Shown: positions 23,355-32,823, counted from the first letter of the stretch. The stretch is DNA of 46,851 bases from Dolichospermum sp. ST_sed8 (GCA_028658405.1 JAKOGY010000009.1:1-46851), one strand, 5' to 3'. The notes: generated by a model from the letters alone, not told the origin. A program made the numbers and translations.

Positions 23355-26300
23355 ATGAATAATAAAACAAAGATAGAAGATTGCGGTTATACGTTCATCG
23401 GTTCAGCAGTTGATAATTTAGTCCGCCATCTTGAAGGTCAATCATCTCTACAATTATATCCTGAATTTCGAGAACGAAGAGAACGTGCCAATGAATTATT
23501 ATTTGATTTAGTTGGTAAACAACCAGGTTTATTTTATATTCGTCGTCAAGGAACAGGAAAAGAACCAGGAGAAGAAATTTGGGAACTAACTATAGCCACA
23601 GATCAAGAAAACTTTCAACTACCAAAAAAACTGAAAAAGCTAGGAAAAACTTTAGCATTTAAAGCTGCTATTCGTCAAGATGGATATGGCGGATTTAAAA
23701 TTTTATCAGCTTATTTACTACATGAATTGCGGGGAAATATTGACGGCTATGCTTTACCTTATTGGTTGCGGTTAATCCCCAATAATCAACATCGTCTAGA
23801 TATTCCCAAACCATTATTGGCAAAAATTAAAAATATGCCAATTTGTGGAAATCATGTCCCCACAGAAGATCAACTTAAAGCCTGGAAAGCATTTTTAAAA
23901 GTTGAAGAACGCATTGCTAAATCACGGCAATTTTGTGTATCTTTCCGAATTTATCATAATGGCTCAAATTCTCGACAAATCGCTTTAGAAGTTAAAGTTA
24001 ATTCAGCTACCCTTAACGGTTCTGACGAAAATATTTTAGGGATAGAGAACTTTTGGGAACGGGTAAGAAAAGCCAAAAATCAAGAAGTTAAATTTTTAGA
24101 TTCTGTACCCACAGACAGAAATCGTCGTAACAGTCGTCAATTAGGAACTATTGAAAAAATTGATCAAAAAAATAATTTGATTCATGTTCGATTAGAACGG
24201 GAAATAATCGAATATATAGCCAAAGGTAATTATCAACTTCCCAATAAAGGCTATTTATTTTTTGATGCTGCTGGAGATATCAAACAGATTGAACGCAAAG
24301 AAAAAGCCTTAGAACAATTAAGACAAGGACGCACTCAAAATCCCTATTTAGGTAACTTTCTATTTGACGCTTCCCAAGCCAGACCGATTATCAAAAGGAT
24401 TAAACTTCAATCAAAAGACTTATTATTATCTACCGCTAATGCTGGACAAAAAGCCGCAGTGGAAAAAGTCCTTTCCGCAGAGGATTTAGTGCTGATTCAA
24501 GGACCTCCAGGTACAGGTAAAACTACCGTAATTGCAGAGATTTGCTATCAGGTAGCATTGCGCGGTGGACGAACATTAATTACATCTCAAGCCAATTTAG
24601 CAGTTGATAACGCCCTCAGTCGCTTAGTTCACAATCCCGTTATTCGCGCTATCAGAAAAGGACGAGCCGAAAAAGTGGGAGAAGAAGGACAACCATTTTT
24701 AGAAGATCAAGTAATTGGTACATGGCTACAAAATACCGCGACTGACTGCGAAAATAATCTGAGTCAACGTCACGAAAATATTAAAATCTTAAATCAATTA
24801 TTACCATTATCATCACGATTTACAGACTATTTTCTTGCAGAGGCAGAAGTAAATCACCAACAGAATGAACTCAAGAATGAAAAACTAACTTTAGAAGCAT
24901 CTTATCAAAAACAAGAACTTGAATATAATCAAACTTTAGGAAATAAAAATGAAATTGCATCCTTAATTACTGGGTTAGAAAATATTCTCAAAAATCCCAC
25001 TAATATAGATTGGGAATCTTCAGAAATTAACAATTTTTTACCACAAATTAAACCTTATACAGAAAATAACCAACAAGTAGAGGATTTTCGGGAAAATGTG
25101 CGTCAAGCTATTAAATGTATTGAGGAACTTGGTTTTGTCCGTCCGGGATTTGGTGCATTTGGGTTAGCAGTTTGGTTACAGGAAAATATCACAACTCATA
25201 TTTCTCAATTTAAACCAGGATTAAAGGATGCTAATGATGTTGGTTTAGCTATTTCAGAAGTAGCAAAATTAGTTTATATTTGTCAACAGCATTCTGTATC
25301 TTTGGAGAAATTAGAAACAGATCATCAAAATTCTCATGACCAAAACGATTTACAGTCAACAATTCAAATTTGGGAAAATCGCAAACGAGAAATTGATTAT
25401 ATTGTTGAAGCCATTGTCGAATGGAAATCTACAGCTTACAATAACTTGTATCAAGCATTGAAAGAATGTCAAGAATCTGATTTTGAATTAACAGAAAGTA
25501 TGGTGGGTTTACCATTAGGTCTATTGATGTTTGCTAAGACATTAAAATTAACTATTGTTCCTAAAAATTATCAAATCAGTTTACCAGATTGGGGAGTATT
25601 AACAAAAGCCATATCTTATGAAATAGCGGGTAACTTTACTGATAGAAAAGGTAAAAAACATGATTTTAGTTATTTTTTACAAGAAAGTTTTAGTCAAATT
25701 CCTATAGTATTATCAAAAATTGATCAAATTCAATGGCAAACAACCTATCAAAAACTCCAAAATTATCAACTCCTGCACCCAAAACAGCGAAAATTGCTAG
25801 TTGAAAATACTCAAGTCTTTTTAATTAGATTAGAAAAAACTTATGGTAAATCCTTTGAATGGAATAATATTGAAGCTACTCTTACCCGTATTACCCAAGA
25901 ATTACTAGATATTATCTTAGTTTATGCCCGTCAATGTGTTTTAAGACTGAAGACTGAAGCTGAACAACAATTAGAAATTTTACAAGAACAATTTCAAGAA
26001 CTTCCGCAAAATACAATTTCTTCAGAAGAAATATCTGAAGCTAAATCTCAGGCAAAGAAAACTAAAGAAGCTGCTAATTTAAAATTGGCAGAGGTTATTA
26101 ATAAATTACAAGCACTTCATAAACAGCAAAATATCCCGCTGCCATTACGGATTTTAGCAGAAAAATATCTAACTAGACAAGCAAATATTTGGGGAAAATC
26201 CCAGGAGTTTTGTCAACAAGTCAAGTTTTGGGAAAATCGCATCAATGAAATAGAAACTCTGATTTCATCATTAGCACCTTTTACTATTTTAGAAACAATT

Positions 26301-27659
26301 AAAGACTCTTTAAATCAGGAATTTACAAATTCGCAAGCAGAAGCTGATATTTATCAACAACAAGTTGCAGAATTACGAATCATAATATCTGATTTAGAAC
26401 AGCAATTACAATTACAGTTATCAGATAGTTTGATTAGAGAACGGAATTGGTGGCAATCAATTTGGCAAACTATACCAGATAAACTAAAACCAGAATTATC
26501 TAATGATAATTTATTTGACCCAGACTCTTTAGTCAGTATTCAAAATAAATTTAAGTCATGGAAACGACAGCTAAAAAGTGAAGAAAATTATCTGCACAAA
26601 TATCAAAATTTTGTGCAAGATTGGGTTGCAAAACTCCGTCAACCGTCAGAACGAGATAGTAAGGATCTAAGAGGAATTTATTTAGATAATGCTAATGTAG
26701 TGGGGATTACTTGTGTTCAAGCTGCTAATTATAATTTCTCAGAAGAATTTCAATCTTTTGATGTTGTGATTATTGATGAAGTTAGTAAATGCACTCCTCC
26801 AGAGTTACTAATTCCGGCGTTAAAAGGTAAAAAATTAGTCATGGTAGGAGATCATCGGCAATTACCACCCATGCTTGATACTAGCACTGTGGAAGAAGTT
26901 GCTAAAGCAATGGGTAATACTAGAGAAGAATTGCAATTTTTAGAAGAATCATTATTTAAAAGTCAGTTTGAAACCGCTGATAAAAGCATTAAAAAAATGC
27001 TAAATACTCAATATAGAATGCACCCGATGATTATGGGTGCAATTAATCAATTTTATCATGGTAAATTGGAATGTGGGATTTTAGAACCTGATACCAAACG
27101 CGCTCATAATTTAGCAGGGGAAGTTATTCAATCTGATCATCATCTATGCTGGGTGAAAATGCCTAGAGAAAATGAGTTTCAAGAAGAACGAAATGGAACT
27201 TCATTTTTTAATACTAAAGAAATTGATGTGATTGAAAGTATTTGTCAGCAATTTGAAACTGTTTGGGTTCATAAAGTTGCGAATGGAGAACCAAAAAAAG
27301 AAATAGCTGTAATTACATTTTATGGCGCTCAATTAAGAAAAATTGATGAACGCTTGCAATCTGAACTTTTCCCTTCTTTACAAATTAGAACGGGTACAGT
27401 TGACAGATTTCAAGGTATGGAAAGACCAGTTGTAATTGTGAGTATGGTAAGGAATAATCAACAAGGAGATGTAGGATTTGCCAATAAACCAGAACGGGTA
27501 AATGTGGCTTTTTCTCGCGCTCAAGAATTACTGGTAATTGTCGGTTGTCACGATTTATTTACAGCTAAACCCGGTACAGTAGGTAATATGTATTCTCAAG
27601 TTGCAAATACTGTTAATGATCATGGAGGGTTTATTGATGTTTCCTGCTTCTGTAGTTAA
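23355..27659 (+). CDS. Large superfamily 1 (UPF1/DNA2-like) helicase with coiled-coil insertion
   Basis: ATG 23355 is preferred; an upstream in-frame ATG at 23292 lies in a dispersed hairpin and would add 21 AT-rich-encoded residues. The 1434-aa protein has all SF1 motifs: GPPGTGKT (near residue 383), IIDEVSKCTPPEL (near 1140), GDHRQLPPM, LNTQYRMHPMI, VDRFQGMERPVVIVSMV and RVNVAFSRAQELLVIVG. About 750 residues, mostly coiled coil, separate motif I from motif II, far longer than in classic UPF1/DNA2. A 380-residue N-terminal domain is unassigned. No nuclease signature was recognised. It overlaps the next gene by 23 bp. SF1 helicases of this size with a small partner are frequent in defence islands, but a defence role here is inference. 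Confidence 0.85.
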   Translation: MNNKTKIEDCGYTFIGSAVDNLVRHLEGQSSLQLYPEFRERRERANELLFDLVGKQPGLFYIRRQGTGKEPGEEIWELTIATDQENFQLPKKLKKLGKTLAFKAAIRQDGYGGFKILSAYLLHELRGNIDGYALPYWLRLIPNNQHRLDIPKPLLAKIKNMPICGNHVPTEDQLKAWKAFLKVEERIAKSRQFCVSFRIYHNGSNSRQIALEVKVNSATLNGSDENILGIENFWERVRKAKNQEVKFLDSVPTDRNRRNSRQLGTIEKIDQKNNLIHVRLEREIIEYIAKGNYQLPNKGYLFFDAAGDIKQIERKEKALEQLRQGRTQNPYLGNFLFDASQARPIIKRIKLQSKDLLLSTANAGQKAAVEKVLSAEDLVLIQGPPGTGKTTVIAEICYQVALRGGRTLITSQANLAVDNALSRLVHNPVIRAIRKGRAEKVGEEGQPFLEDQVIGTWLQNTATDCENNLSQRHENIKILNQLLPLSSRFTDYFLAEAEVNHQQNELKNEKLTLEASYQKQELEYNQTLGNKNEIASLITGLENILKNPTNIDWESSEINNFLPQIKPYTENNQQVEDFRENVRQAIKCIEELGFVRPGFGAFGLAVWLQENITTHISQFKPGLKDANDVGLAISEVAKLVYICQQHSVSLEKLETDHQNSHDQNDLQSTIQIWENRKREIDYIVEAIVEWKSTAYNNLYQALKECQESDFELTESMVGLPLGLLMFAKTLKLTIVPKNYQISLPDWGVLTKAISYEIAGNFTDRKGKKHDFSYFLQESFSQIPIVLSKIDQIQWQTTYQKLQNYQLLHPKQRKLLVENTQVFLIRLEKTYGKSFEWNNIEATLTRITQELLDIILVYARQCVLRLKTEAEQQLEILQEQFQELPQNTISSEEISEAKSQAKKTKEAANLKLAEVINKLQALHKQQNIPLPLRILAEKYLTRQANIWGKSQEFCQQVKFWENRINEIETLISSLAPFTILETIKDSLNQEFTNSQAEADIYQQQVAELRIIISDLEQQLQLQLSDSLIRERNWWQSIWQTIPDKLKPELSNDNLFDPDSLVSIQNKFKSWKRQLKSEENYLHKYQNFVQDWVAKLRQPSERDSKDLRGIYLDNANVVGITCVQAANYNFSEEFQSFDVVIIDEVSKCTPPELLIPALKGKKLVMVGDHRQLPPMLDTSTVEEVAKAMGNTREELQFLEESLFKSQFETADKSIKKMLNTQYRMHPMIMGAINQFYHGKLECGILEPDTKRAHNLAGEVIQSDHHLCWVKMPRENEFQEERNGTSFFNTKEIDVIESICQQFETVWVHKVANGEPKKEIAVITFYGAQLRKIDERLQSELFPSLQIRTGTVDRFQGMERPVVIVSMVRNNQQGDVGFANKPERVNVAFSRAQELLVIVGCHDLFTAKPGTVGNMYSQVANTVNDHGGFIDVSCFCS

Positions 27660-28455
27660 AAAAATTGATGAAAATCTGAAATATCTAGTTGAAAAAATTG
27701 AAGCTGAAAGTTCTGGTTTATCAGTTTTAGCAGCGCGTCAATTTCGCTATACTGTGACTCAAAATTCTCTAGAATTAACTATTAAAGAACCTCGCAATTT
27801 TAATATCTTAGAAGAGTTTATTATTCGGGCTGGTATGGAATTTAATCCTCCGCCTACAGCTAATGACTTAGCATCTATCTTAGGGCTGGATTCTGTTTTT
27901 GTTAAAAGTACCATTGCTAATCTGCAATCTTTACAAACTCTAGCAGATACACCTCAAATTACTGTCACAGCAGAAGGGAGTTTATTTTATGCACAGGGTT
28001 CTGTGCCTAAGCCTCCATACACTGTACAAATTTATGCAATTACTGATAATTTAGCCGAGAAAATTATATTTCAATATGAATCATTGGAAGATATTGTAAT
28101 TAATCAGCCAGATTTATCAGAATTTGTAAATATTGAAGCAAAAAATCCAGCAATTTCTAGTTTAAAACTTGTAGATATTCAGGACATTGTGCAAGCTTCT
28201 AATTTACCTCTTCATGTCCCCAAAGAAGGTAAATTTATTACTGATTTTAAAGTGCGAGGTATTACACAAACTATGGGGAAAAATATCTCTCTGTTTGTGA
28301 TTTATGATGAAAATCAAGATAAATTAAATATCCAAATCAGAAGCGGTAAAGAAATTTTAGAAGTTGCGACACAGAAGATTGCTCAATTGTACAGTGCAGA
28401 AAAACTATCTTTAGAAGAATTATGTCAATTATCTGAAGAAACTAATTCCCCGTAG
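27637..28455 (+). CDS. Unknown partner of the SF1 helicase, 272 aa
   Basis: Start ATG 27637 has GGAGG about 9 nt upstream, inside the helicase gene, and overlaps the helicase end by 23 bp; a longer frame from 27601 is less likely. I do not recognise the family. Sequence near 57-90 (FNPPPTANDLASILGLDSVF, VKSTIANLQSLQTL) looks like a helix-turn-helix or winged-helix segment. The rest is beta-rich and acidic (YTVQIYAITDNLAEKIIFQY, ISLFVIYDENQDKLNIQIRS). There is no signal peptide. The coupling suggests it forms a complex with, or regulates, the helicase. Confidence 0.68.
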   Translation: MFPASVVKKIDENLKYLVEKIEAESSGLSVLAARQFRYTVTQNSLELTIKEPRNFNILEEFIIRAGMEFNPPPTANDLASILGLDSVFVKSTIANLQSLQTLADTPQITVTAEGSLFYAQGSVPKPPYTVQIYAITDNLAEKIIFQYESLEDIVINQPDLSEFVNIEAKNPAISSLKLVDIQDIVQASNLPLHVPKEGKFITDFKVRGITQTMGKNISLFVIYDENQDKLNIQIRSGKEILEVATQKIAQLYSAEKLSLEELCQLSEETNSP

Positions 28456-28528
28456 GTTGGGTTGACGCAAGGAAACCCAACCAAATCGCGTAAATGTTGG
28501 GTTTGGTCTTCGTTCTACTCAACCTACA
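28451..28528. repeat. Dispersed GTAGGTTGGGTT repeat, two hairpins
   Basis: CGTAGGTTGGGTTGACGC with AAACCCAACC, then TGTTGGGTTTGG with CTCAACCTAC, form nested stem-loops after the helicase operon. This is the third occurrence of this motif in the window. A + strand ORF beginning at 28494 is derived from it and not called. Confidence 0.6.
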
Positions 28529-28714
28529 ATTCAGTTTTAATCGGTTAATAAATAAAAGGAAAATTCCCCTCAGCAGCATGAAACTGGAGGGGTTTGATCA
28601 TATCAATTGCAGTATTTCCCAAATTTTATTTCCCTATATCCCTATGGACAACTGCAAAAATTGTGCTAAAGCCGTCTGCGGTAATAGGCTAATCAACAAA
28701 ATTAGATCATCCGT

Positions 28715-28969
28715 TTAGTAGTAGCCATGTTGTTTTTCGGGTTCCGGTTGAACCATGGTAAAATTAGATACATCATGCAAGTAACGGCTGGCTTCCTCTT
28801 CTAAGCGATGAACCCAATATGGTTCCATGATGTTACTATGTCGAAGTGCAGCAAGGTATCCATCCAAATACATCCGCATATCATCCATGCGATAACCGCG
28901 GTTCCATAATTCGATGAAGGCATCGGTAAGTCTCTGGTAGTAACGGATTGCTTGTGTGTCTTGGAGCAT
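28715..28969 (-). CDS. Conserved small cyanobacterial protein, 84 aa (DUF6761-like)
   Basis: The soluble, helical protein (MLQDTQAIRYYQRLTDAFIE, MRMYLDGYLAALRHSNIMEP, YWVHRLEEEASRYLHDVSNF) matches my memory of a highly conserved cyanobacterial family, probably DUF6761. Its function is unknown. It is monocistronic with about 860 bp of mostly non-coding sequence upstream. Confidence 0.75.
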   Translation of the reverse strand: MLQDTQAIRYYQRLTDAFIELWNRGYRMDDMRMYLDGYLAALRHSNIMEPYWVHRLEEEASRYLHDVSNFTMVQPEPEKQHGYY

Positions 28970-29583
28970 AACTGCTGTATTAGTCTCTTTGGTATGAGAA
29001 TTGTAGATGATGATTCACGCTCAATGAAGTATCACATCCTTTTTATGTATTAACTCATAAGTTAATATTTTCACCTTGGGTGAGACCCCCCAGCAGCTAA
29101 CAACTTAATTAGATCCTACGCCAAAAAATTGGAACTATGGTAATTTTGTAAGGTATATTTACGATTTTTTGTCAAAAGTTTGATTTGATATTATGGCGTT
29201 AGCCATATATTTACAATCACAAAGGGTAATTGATTTTTATCCAATTTTTGGCGCGGTTTCCTTTGGAAATACAAATCTAGCCATTAGGGCATAAATCTGT
29301 AAAATTAAGTTTGAGAATTTATTAGCTGTTTCCGGGACTAATAAAAAACCCTGTCTACCTTTGGTCGTAATCGGGTGTGATTTTTATGCTACTCCCTTTG
29401 GTAAATGATTGTTCTATTAAGTTTACCATATCTCTTAAGGAGTAGGACAGATAACCATAAATAAACTTTAATGTTAGGAGTCACCGAGTCAGGAGGAAGT
29501 AAGAAAGGAGGAAAAAAAAGGAAGAAGAAGTGAAAGTAATTGTGCTATGTAACTTTTTGAAGTAAATTTTGTACCTGATTCTA
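28970..29583. other. Long intergenic region, no recognised gene
   Basis: I find no credible ORF. It holds a small palindrome (CACCTTGGGTG near 29080), GGCGTTAGCCATAT (29195-29208, shared with about 262-275), and a purine-rich GGAGGAAGTAAGAAAGGAGG tract near 29490. The latter is a fragment of the GAAGGAAG repeat family. Unannotated small RNAs cannot be excluded. Confidence 0.4.
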
Positions 29584-29706
29584 GTAGTCTGTCAAGAACT
29601 AATTGACAGGTTCATTCGTTGCCATCTTGATTCTTCCTTCTTCCTTCGTGTCCTTCGTGCCTTCGTGGTTCGTTTCTTATCCGTCAAAATTTATTTGACA
29701 GACTAC
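29584..29706. mobile_element. MITE with IS630/Tc1-mariner-like ends, copy 2
   Basis: It has the same GTAGTCTGTCAA / TTGACAGACTAC inverted repeats, same inner TAATTGAC and CCGTCAAAATTTATT, and same TTCTTCCTTCGTG interior as the copy at 10630-10764. It is flanked by TA within CTAG on both sides. It is slightly shorter than copy 1, the difference lying in the pyrimidine tract. There is no ORF. Confidence 0.85.
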
Positions 29707-29830
29707 TAGTTCATAGTGCTACAAGTGATGGGGAAGTAATTTTATTTACCTATTACCGCTGCAAAATAGATCAATAGTAACTTAAGCTAATATAATATAA
29801 ACGTAATAAAAATTTAAGAAAGCTACTAGC

Positions 29831-29929
29831 ATGGCTGCAAATAAAGTAAAAAATAAATTTTTTGCAAGGTTTTTTAAAGGAAATGTGAAGGCTGTGCCTA
29901 TGGAAGTAACAAAAACTACAAAACCTTGA
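29831..29929 (+). CDS. Small basic ORF, 32 aa
   Basis: ATG 29831 reads MAANKVKNKFFARFFKGNVK and ends TKTTKP. It is basic and amphipathic, lies 50 bp upstream of the response regulator on the same strand, and has only a weak ribosome-binding-like AAGAAAG. It may be a small protein or a leader ORF for the regulator; chance is possible. Confidence 0.35.
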   Translation: MAANKVKNKFFARFFKGNVKAVPMEVTKTTKP

Positions 29930-29979
29930 GCATGAGATTGTTAATTTGAGATTCATCAACGCTAAGGGGTCTTACCACT

Positions 29980-30750
29980 GTGGGTTCGGTTTGTATAGAA
30001 ATTGTTGAGGGGAATCCCCATCTGAGGTCTTTGTTGGGTTGGCACTTGCAACAACTAGAATACCGAGTTCATCAAGCTGCCAGTATTTATCAAGCAAAAG
30101 AAGTATTTCTAGTCCATCAACCCACTCTAGTCATTCTAGATGCGGATTTATCAGATGGTGATGGTGTGGAGTTTTGTCGCTGGTTGCATCGTCAACAACA
30201 GCCTCTAATTCTCATGTTATCTGCTCGGACTAATGAAGCTGATATTGTTGCGGGCTTAAAAGCGGGAGCAGATGACTATTTAAGCAAACCTTTTGGAATG
30301 CAAGAATTTTTGGCTCGGGTTGAGGCAATTATTCGCCGCAACCGGACACCTACTGCACCCGCTCATTTAGATTATGGTAGTTTGCAAATTGATTTAGTCC
30401 AGCGTCGTGTTCGTTTCCAAGGGGAGTTTATTGACTTAACACCCCAGGAATTTAGTTTATTGTATGTCTTGGCACAAGCTGGAGGAATGCCTTTAAGTAG
30501 ATCAGAATTATTACGTCGTGCTTGGCCTGACGCTATTGATAACCCACGCACCATTGATACTCATGTTTTATCGCTGCGGAAGAAGGTGGAACTTGATCCG
30601 CGTCAACCCAGCTTAATCCAAACTATTCGCAATGTTGGATACCGATTTAACATGGAAATTTTGAACACCAATATTCCGCAAACGCCAGCAAAATTACCAA
30701 GAGAGAGATTTACTAATCAGTTACCTGTATTGACTACTCAAAGTTCTTAA
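29980..30750 (+). CDS. OmpR-family response regulator with atypical receiver (NblR-like?)
   Basis: The receiver domain (about 1-120) and winged-helix DNA-binding domain (about 130-225) are complete. The phosphoacceptor Asp is in VILDADLSDGDG; the conserved Ser (LMLSAR) and Lys (YLSKPFG) are present. The acidic pocket reads IVEGNPH, so the usual two-acid EDD/DDD motif is reduced to one Glu. The DNA-binding part has DLTPQEFSLLYVLAQAGGMP, RSELLRRAWPDA, RTIDTHVLSLRKKVE and RNVGYRF. The atypical pocket is reminiscent of NblR, the phycobilisome-degradation regulator, but the assignment is tentative. The start is GTG 29980 with AAGGGG about 10 nt upstream. No sensor kinase is adjacent. A terminator follows. 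Confidence 0.88.
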   Translation: MGSVCIEIVEGNPHLRSLLGWHLQQLEYRVHQAASIYQAKEVFLVHQPTLVILDADLSDGDGVEFCRWLHRQQQPLILMLSARTNEADIVAGLKAGADDYLSKPFGMQEFLARVEAIIRRNRTPTAPAHLDYGSLQIDLVQRRVRFQGEFIDLTPQEFSLLYVLAQAGGMPLSRSELLRRAWPDAIDNPRTIDTHVLSLRKKVELDPRQPSLIQTIRNVGYRFNMEILNTNIPQTPAKLPRERFTNQLPVLTTQSS

Positions 30751-30776
30751 CCTCTTCCTGGCGATTCTAGACTGTT

Positions 30777-30815
30777 AGCAAGAGGTACGGCTTTAACGTG
30801 CCTCCTCGCTTTTTT
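30777..30815 (+). terminator. Rho-independent terminator of the response regulator gene
   Basis: AGCAAGAGGTACG pairs with CGTGCCTCCTCGCT (one G-U and one mismatch) across the loop GCTTTAA, followed by TTTTTT. It begins 27 nt after the stop codon. Confidence 0.82.
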
Positions 30816-31279
30816 ATATTTTTCGCGGAAATTCCGCCCAAATTGCCCCCAGTCAAGCTCCCTTAGTGATTAAAGCCCTAGTAGGGCGATGTTAGCGAAG
30901 CGGCACGAAGTGCGGAATGAACACTTTCTTGATTTTTTTTCAAATATTTGATATAATCGTTCACAGTAGGTGTAAATCAATTAAATGCACCAAAAGCAGC
31001 CTATCAAAAAAGTTAAAAATTATCTCAAAAAGTCCCTAGGGCTTATGGCTTTAAAGCTCGGTTAATGTCTTCATAGAGGAGTCGCAAAAGAAGCCCAAAC
31101 TCACCTGAAAGGGAGTGTGTGGAGTATGTCACGTTGTCTGAGTTTTATAAAGTAGTATAAAAAAAAATCCAGGTTAAGCTAGAGAAGAGAATCAGATTCA
31201 GGTTCATAACCTACCAAGTTAAAAAGCCCAACTGATTCTTATCTAAGATTATTGTAAAATTTGGTATTATCATTACTCC
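30816..31279. other. Intergenic region upstream of hisD
   Basis: It contains a palindromic repeat fragment (GCGATGTTAGCGAAGCGGC, 30886-30904) and AGCCCTAGTAGGGC (30874-30888). A 26-codon ORF at 30985-31065 (MHQKQPIKKVKNYLKKSLGL...) has no ribosome-binding site and is not called. The 31070-31135 stretch is G/C-richer (AGAGGAGTCGCAAAAGAAGC) and could be structured RNA; I recognise nothing in it. Confidence 0.4.
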
Positions 31280-32584
31280 ATGCTGCGAATTATTACTCAG
31301 CAGGCAGACGTTAGATCAGAAATTCAACGGATCTGCGATCGCACCCAGGATGATCAGGTACTTCACAAAGAAGCAACAGTGCGCGAAGTGTTGCAAGCGG
31401 TGAAGCGCCAAGGAGATAAAGCTGTACTACATTATACAGCCGAATTTGATCACCAAGTCTTCAAACCAGAAGAACTCAAGGTAACAGGATCGGAATTGGA
31501 TGCAGCCTACCAACAGGTATCCAAAGACTTGCTCCATTCCATTCGTCTAGCTTGCCAGAAAATAGAAGCTTTTCACCGTCAGCGAGTTCCCAAAAGCTGG
31601 GTACAATTTGGTGATGATGAAGTGGTTTTGGGCAAACGGTATACTCCCGTAGACCGTGCAGGTTTATATATACCAGGTGGTCGCGCCTGTTATCCCAGTA
31701 CAGTGTTAATGAATGCCATTCCGGCGAAGGTGGCAGGAGTTCCTCGTGTAGTGATGGTAACACCAGCTAGAGGCGGTAAAATGGTGAATCCGGCGGTTTT
31801 GGTAGCCGCCCAAGAAGCCGGAGTTCAGGAAATTTACCGTGTTGGTGGCGCTCAAGCCATAGCTGCTTTAGCCTATGGTACGGAAACAATTCCCAAAGTT
31901 AATGTCATTACAGGACCGGGTAATATTTATGTCACATTGGCTAAAAAATTAGTTTACGGAACTGTGGGGATTGATTCTTTAGCTGGACCGAGCGAAGTGC
32001 TGGTAATTGCTGATGAAACAGCTAATCCTCATTATGTGGCGGCTGATTTGTTAGCCCAAGCAGAACATGACCCCATGGCCGCAGCGATTTTGCTAACAAC
32101 TGATGCGGGGTTGGCGAAAAAAGTGCAAATCGCGGTAGAAAGACAATTGGTAGATCACCCTCGCCGGATAGATACCGAAAAGGCGATCGCCCATTATGGT
32201 TTAATCGTGGTGGTGGACTCCCTAGAAGCCGCAGCCGAACTTTCTAATGAGTTTGCACCCGAACACCTAGAATTGGAAGTTGCCGATCCTTGGGCTTTAA
32301 TTAATCATATTCGCCATGCTGGGGCTATCTTCCTGGGAAGTTCCACACCTGAAGCCGTAGGAGACTATTTAGCTGGTCCTAATCATACCTTACCTACTTC
32401 CGGTGCAGCCCGTTATGCTTCAGCTTTAGGGGTAGAAACATTTTTAAAACACTCAAGTATTATTCAATACTCACAAACTGCTTTGGAAAAAGTGGCATCT
32501 GCCATTGACATCTTAGCAACTACAGAGGGTTTACCTTCTCATGCTGATTCCGTTAAACTCAGGGTAAAAGATTCACACTCTTAG
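31280..32584 (+). CDS. hisD: Histidinol dehydrogenase
   Basis: HisD catalyses the last two steps of histidine synthesis, L-histidinol to L-histidine with two NAD+. The 434-aa length is normal. Family sequences: GLYIPGGRACYPSTVLMNAI, GGAQAIAALAYGTETIPKVN, ITGPGNIYVTLAKKLV, zinc ligands Gln and His in LLAQAEHDPMAAA, Asp in EAVGDYLAGPNH, and a C-terminal His in LPSHADSV. No his genes are adjacent, in keeping with the scattered his pathway of cyanobacteria. Confidence 0.97.
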   Translation: MLRIITQQADVRSEIQRICDRTQDDQVLHKEATVREVLQAVKRQGDKAVLHYTAEFDHQVFKPEELKVTGSELDAAYQQVSKDLLHSIRLACQKIEAFHRQRVPKSWVQFGDDEVVLGKRYTPVDRAGLYIPGGRACYPSTVLMNAIPAKVAGVPRVVMVTPARGGKMVNPAVLVAAQEAGVQEIYRVGGAQAIAALAYGTETIPKVNVITGPGNIYVTLAKKLVYGTVGIDSLAGPSEVLVIADETANPHYVAADLLAQAEHDPMAAAILLTTDAGLAKKVQIAVERQLVDHPRRIDTEKAIAHYGLIVVVDSLEAAAELSNEFAPEHLELEVADPWALINHIRHAGAIFLGSSTPEAVGDYLAGPNHTLPTSGAARYASALGVETFLKHSSIIQYSQTALEKVASAIDILATTEGLPSHADSVKLRVKDSHS

Positions 32585-32823
32585 ATTTACTGGGTTTGAT
32601 GCTGACCAAGTTGTTTTATACATAGGGTCTTAAAAATGACTCCCCCTTTCTTCATGTAGGCTATCGTCAACATCCCAATGTAGCGATAGTCTCTTGCAGA
32701 ATATTATTTTGAGGAGAATATAGATTAAATGAACCACGAAGGAGCGAAGAACACGAAGGAAGAAGGAAGTAGGAGTAAAAGATAGGTGATCTGGTTAATG
32801 CCAGGCTATCAGATTAATTAAAA

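Noticed and set aside
28494-28718. Plus-strand ORF of 74 codons
   Set aside because: It begins in a dispersed repeat, lacks a ribosome-binding site and shows no protein-like conservation pattern.
29771-29959. Minus-strand ORF rich in Phe/Ser/Cys
   Set aside because: Antisense reading of an AT-rich leader and of the small plus-strand ORF.
30985-31065. 26-codon ORF upstream of hisD (MHQKQPIKKVKNYLKKSLGL...)
   Set aside because: No ribosome-binding site and too short to separate from chance; recorded in the intergenic entry only.
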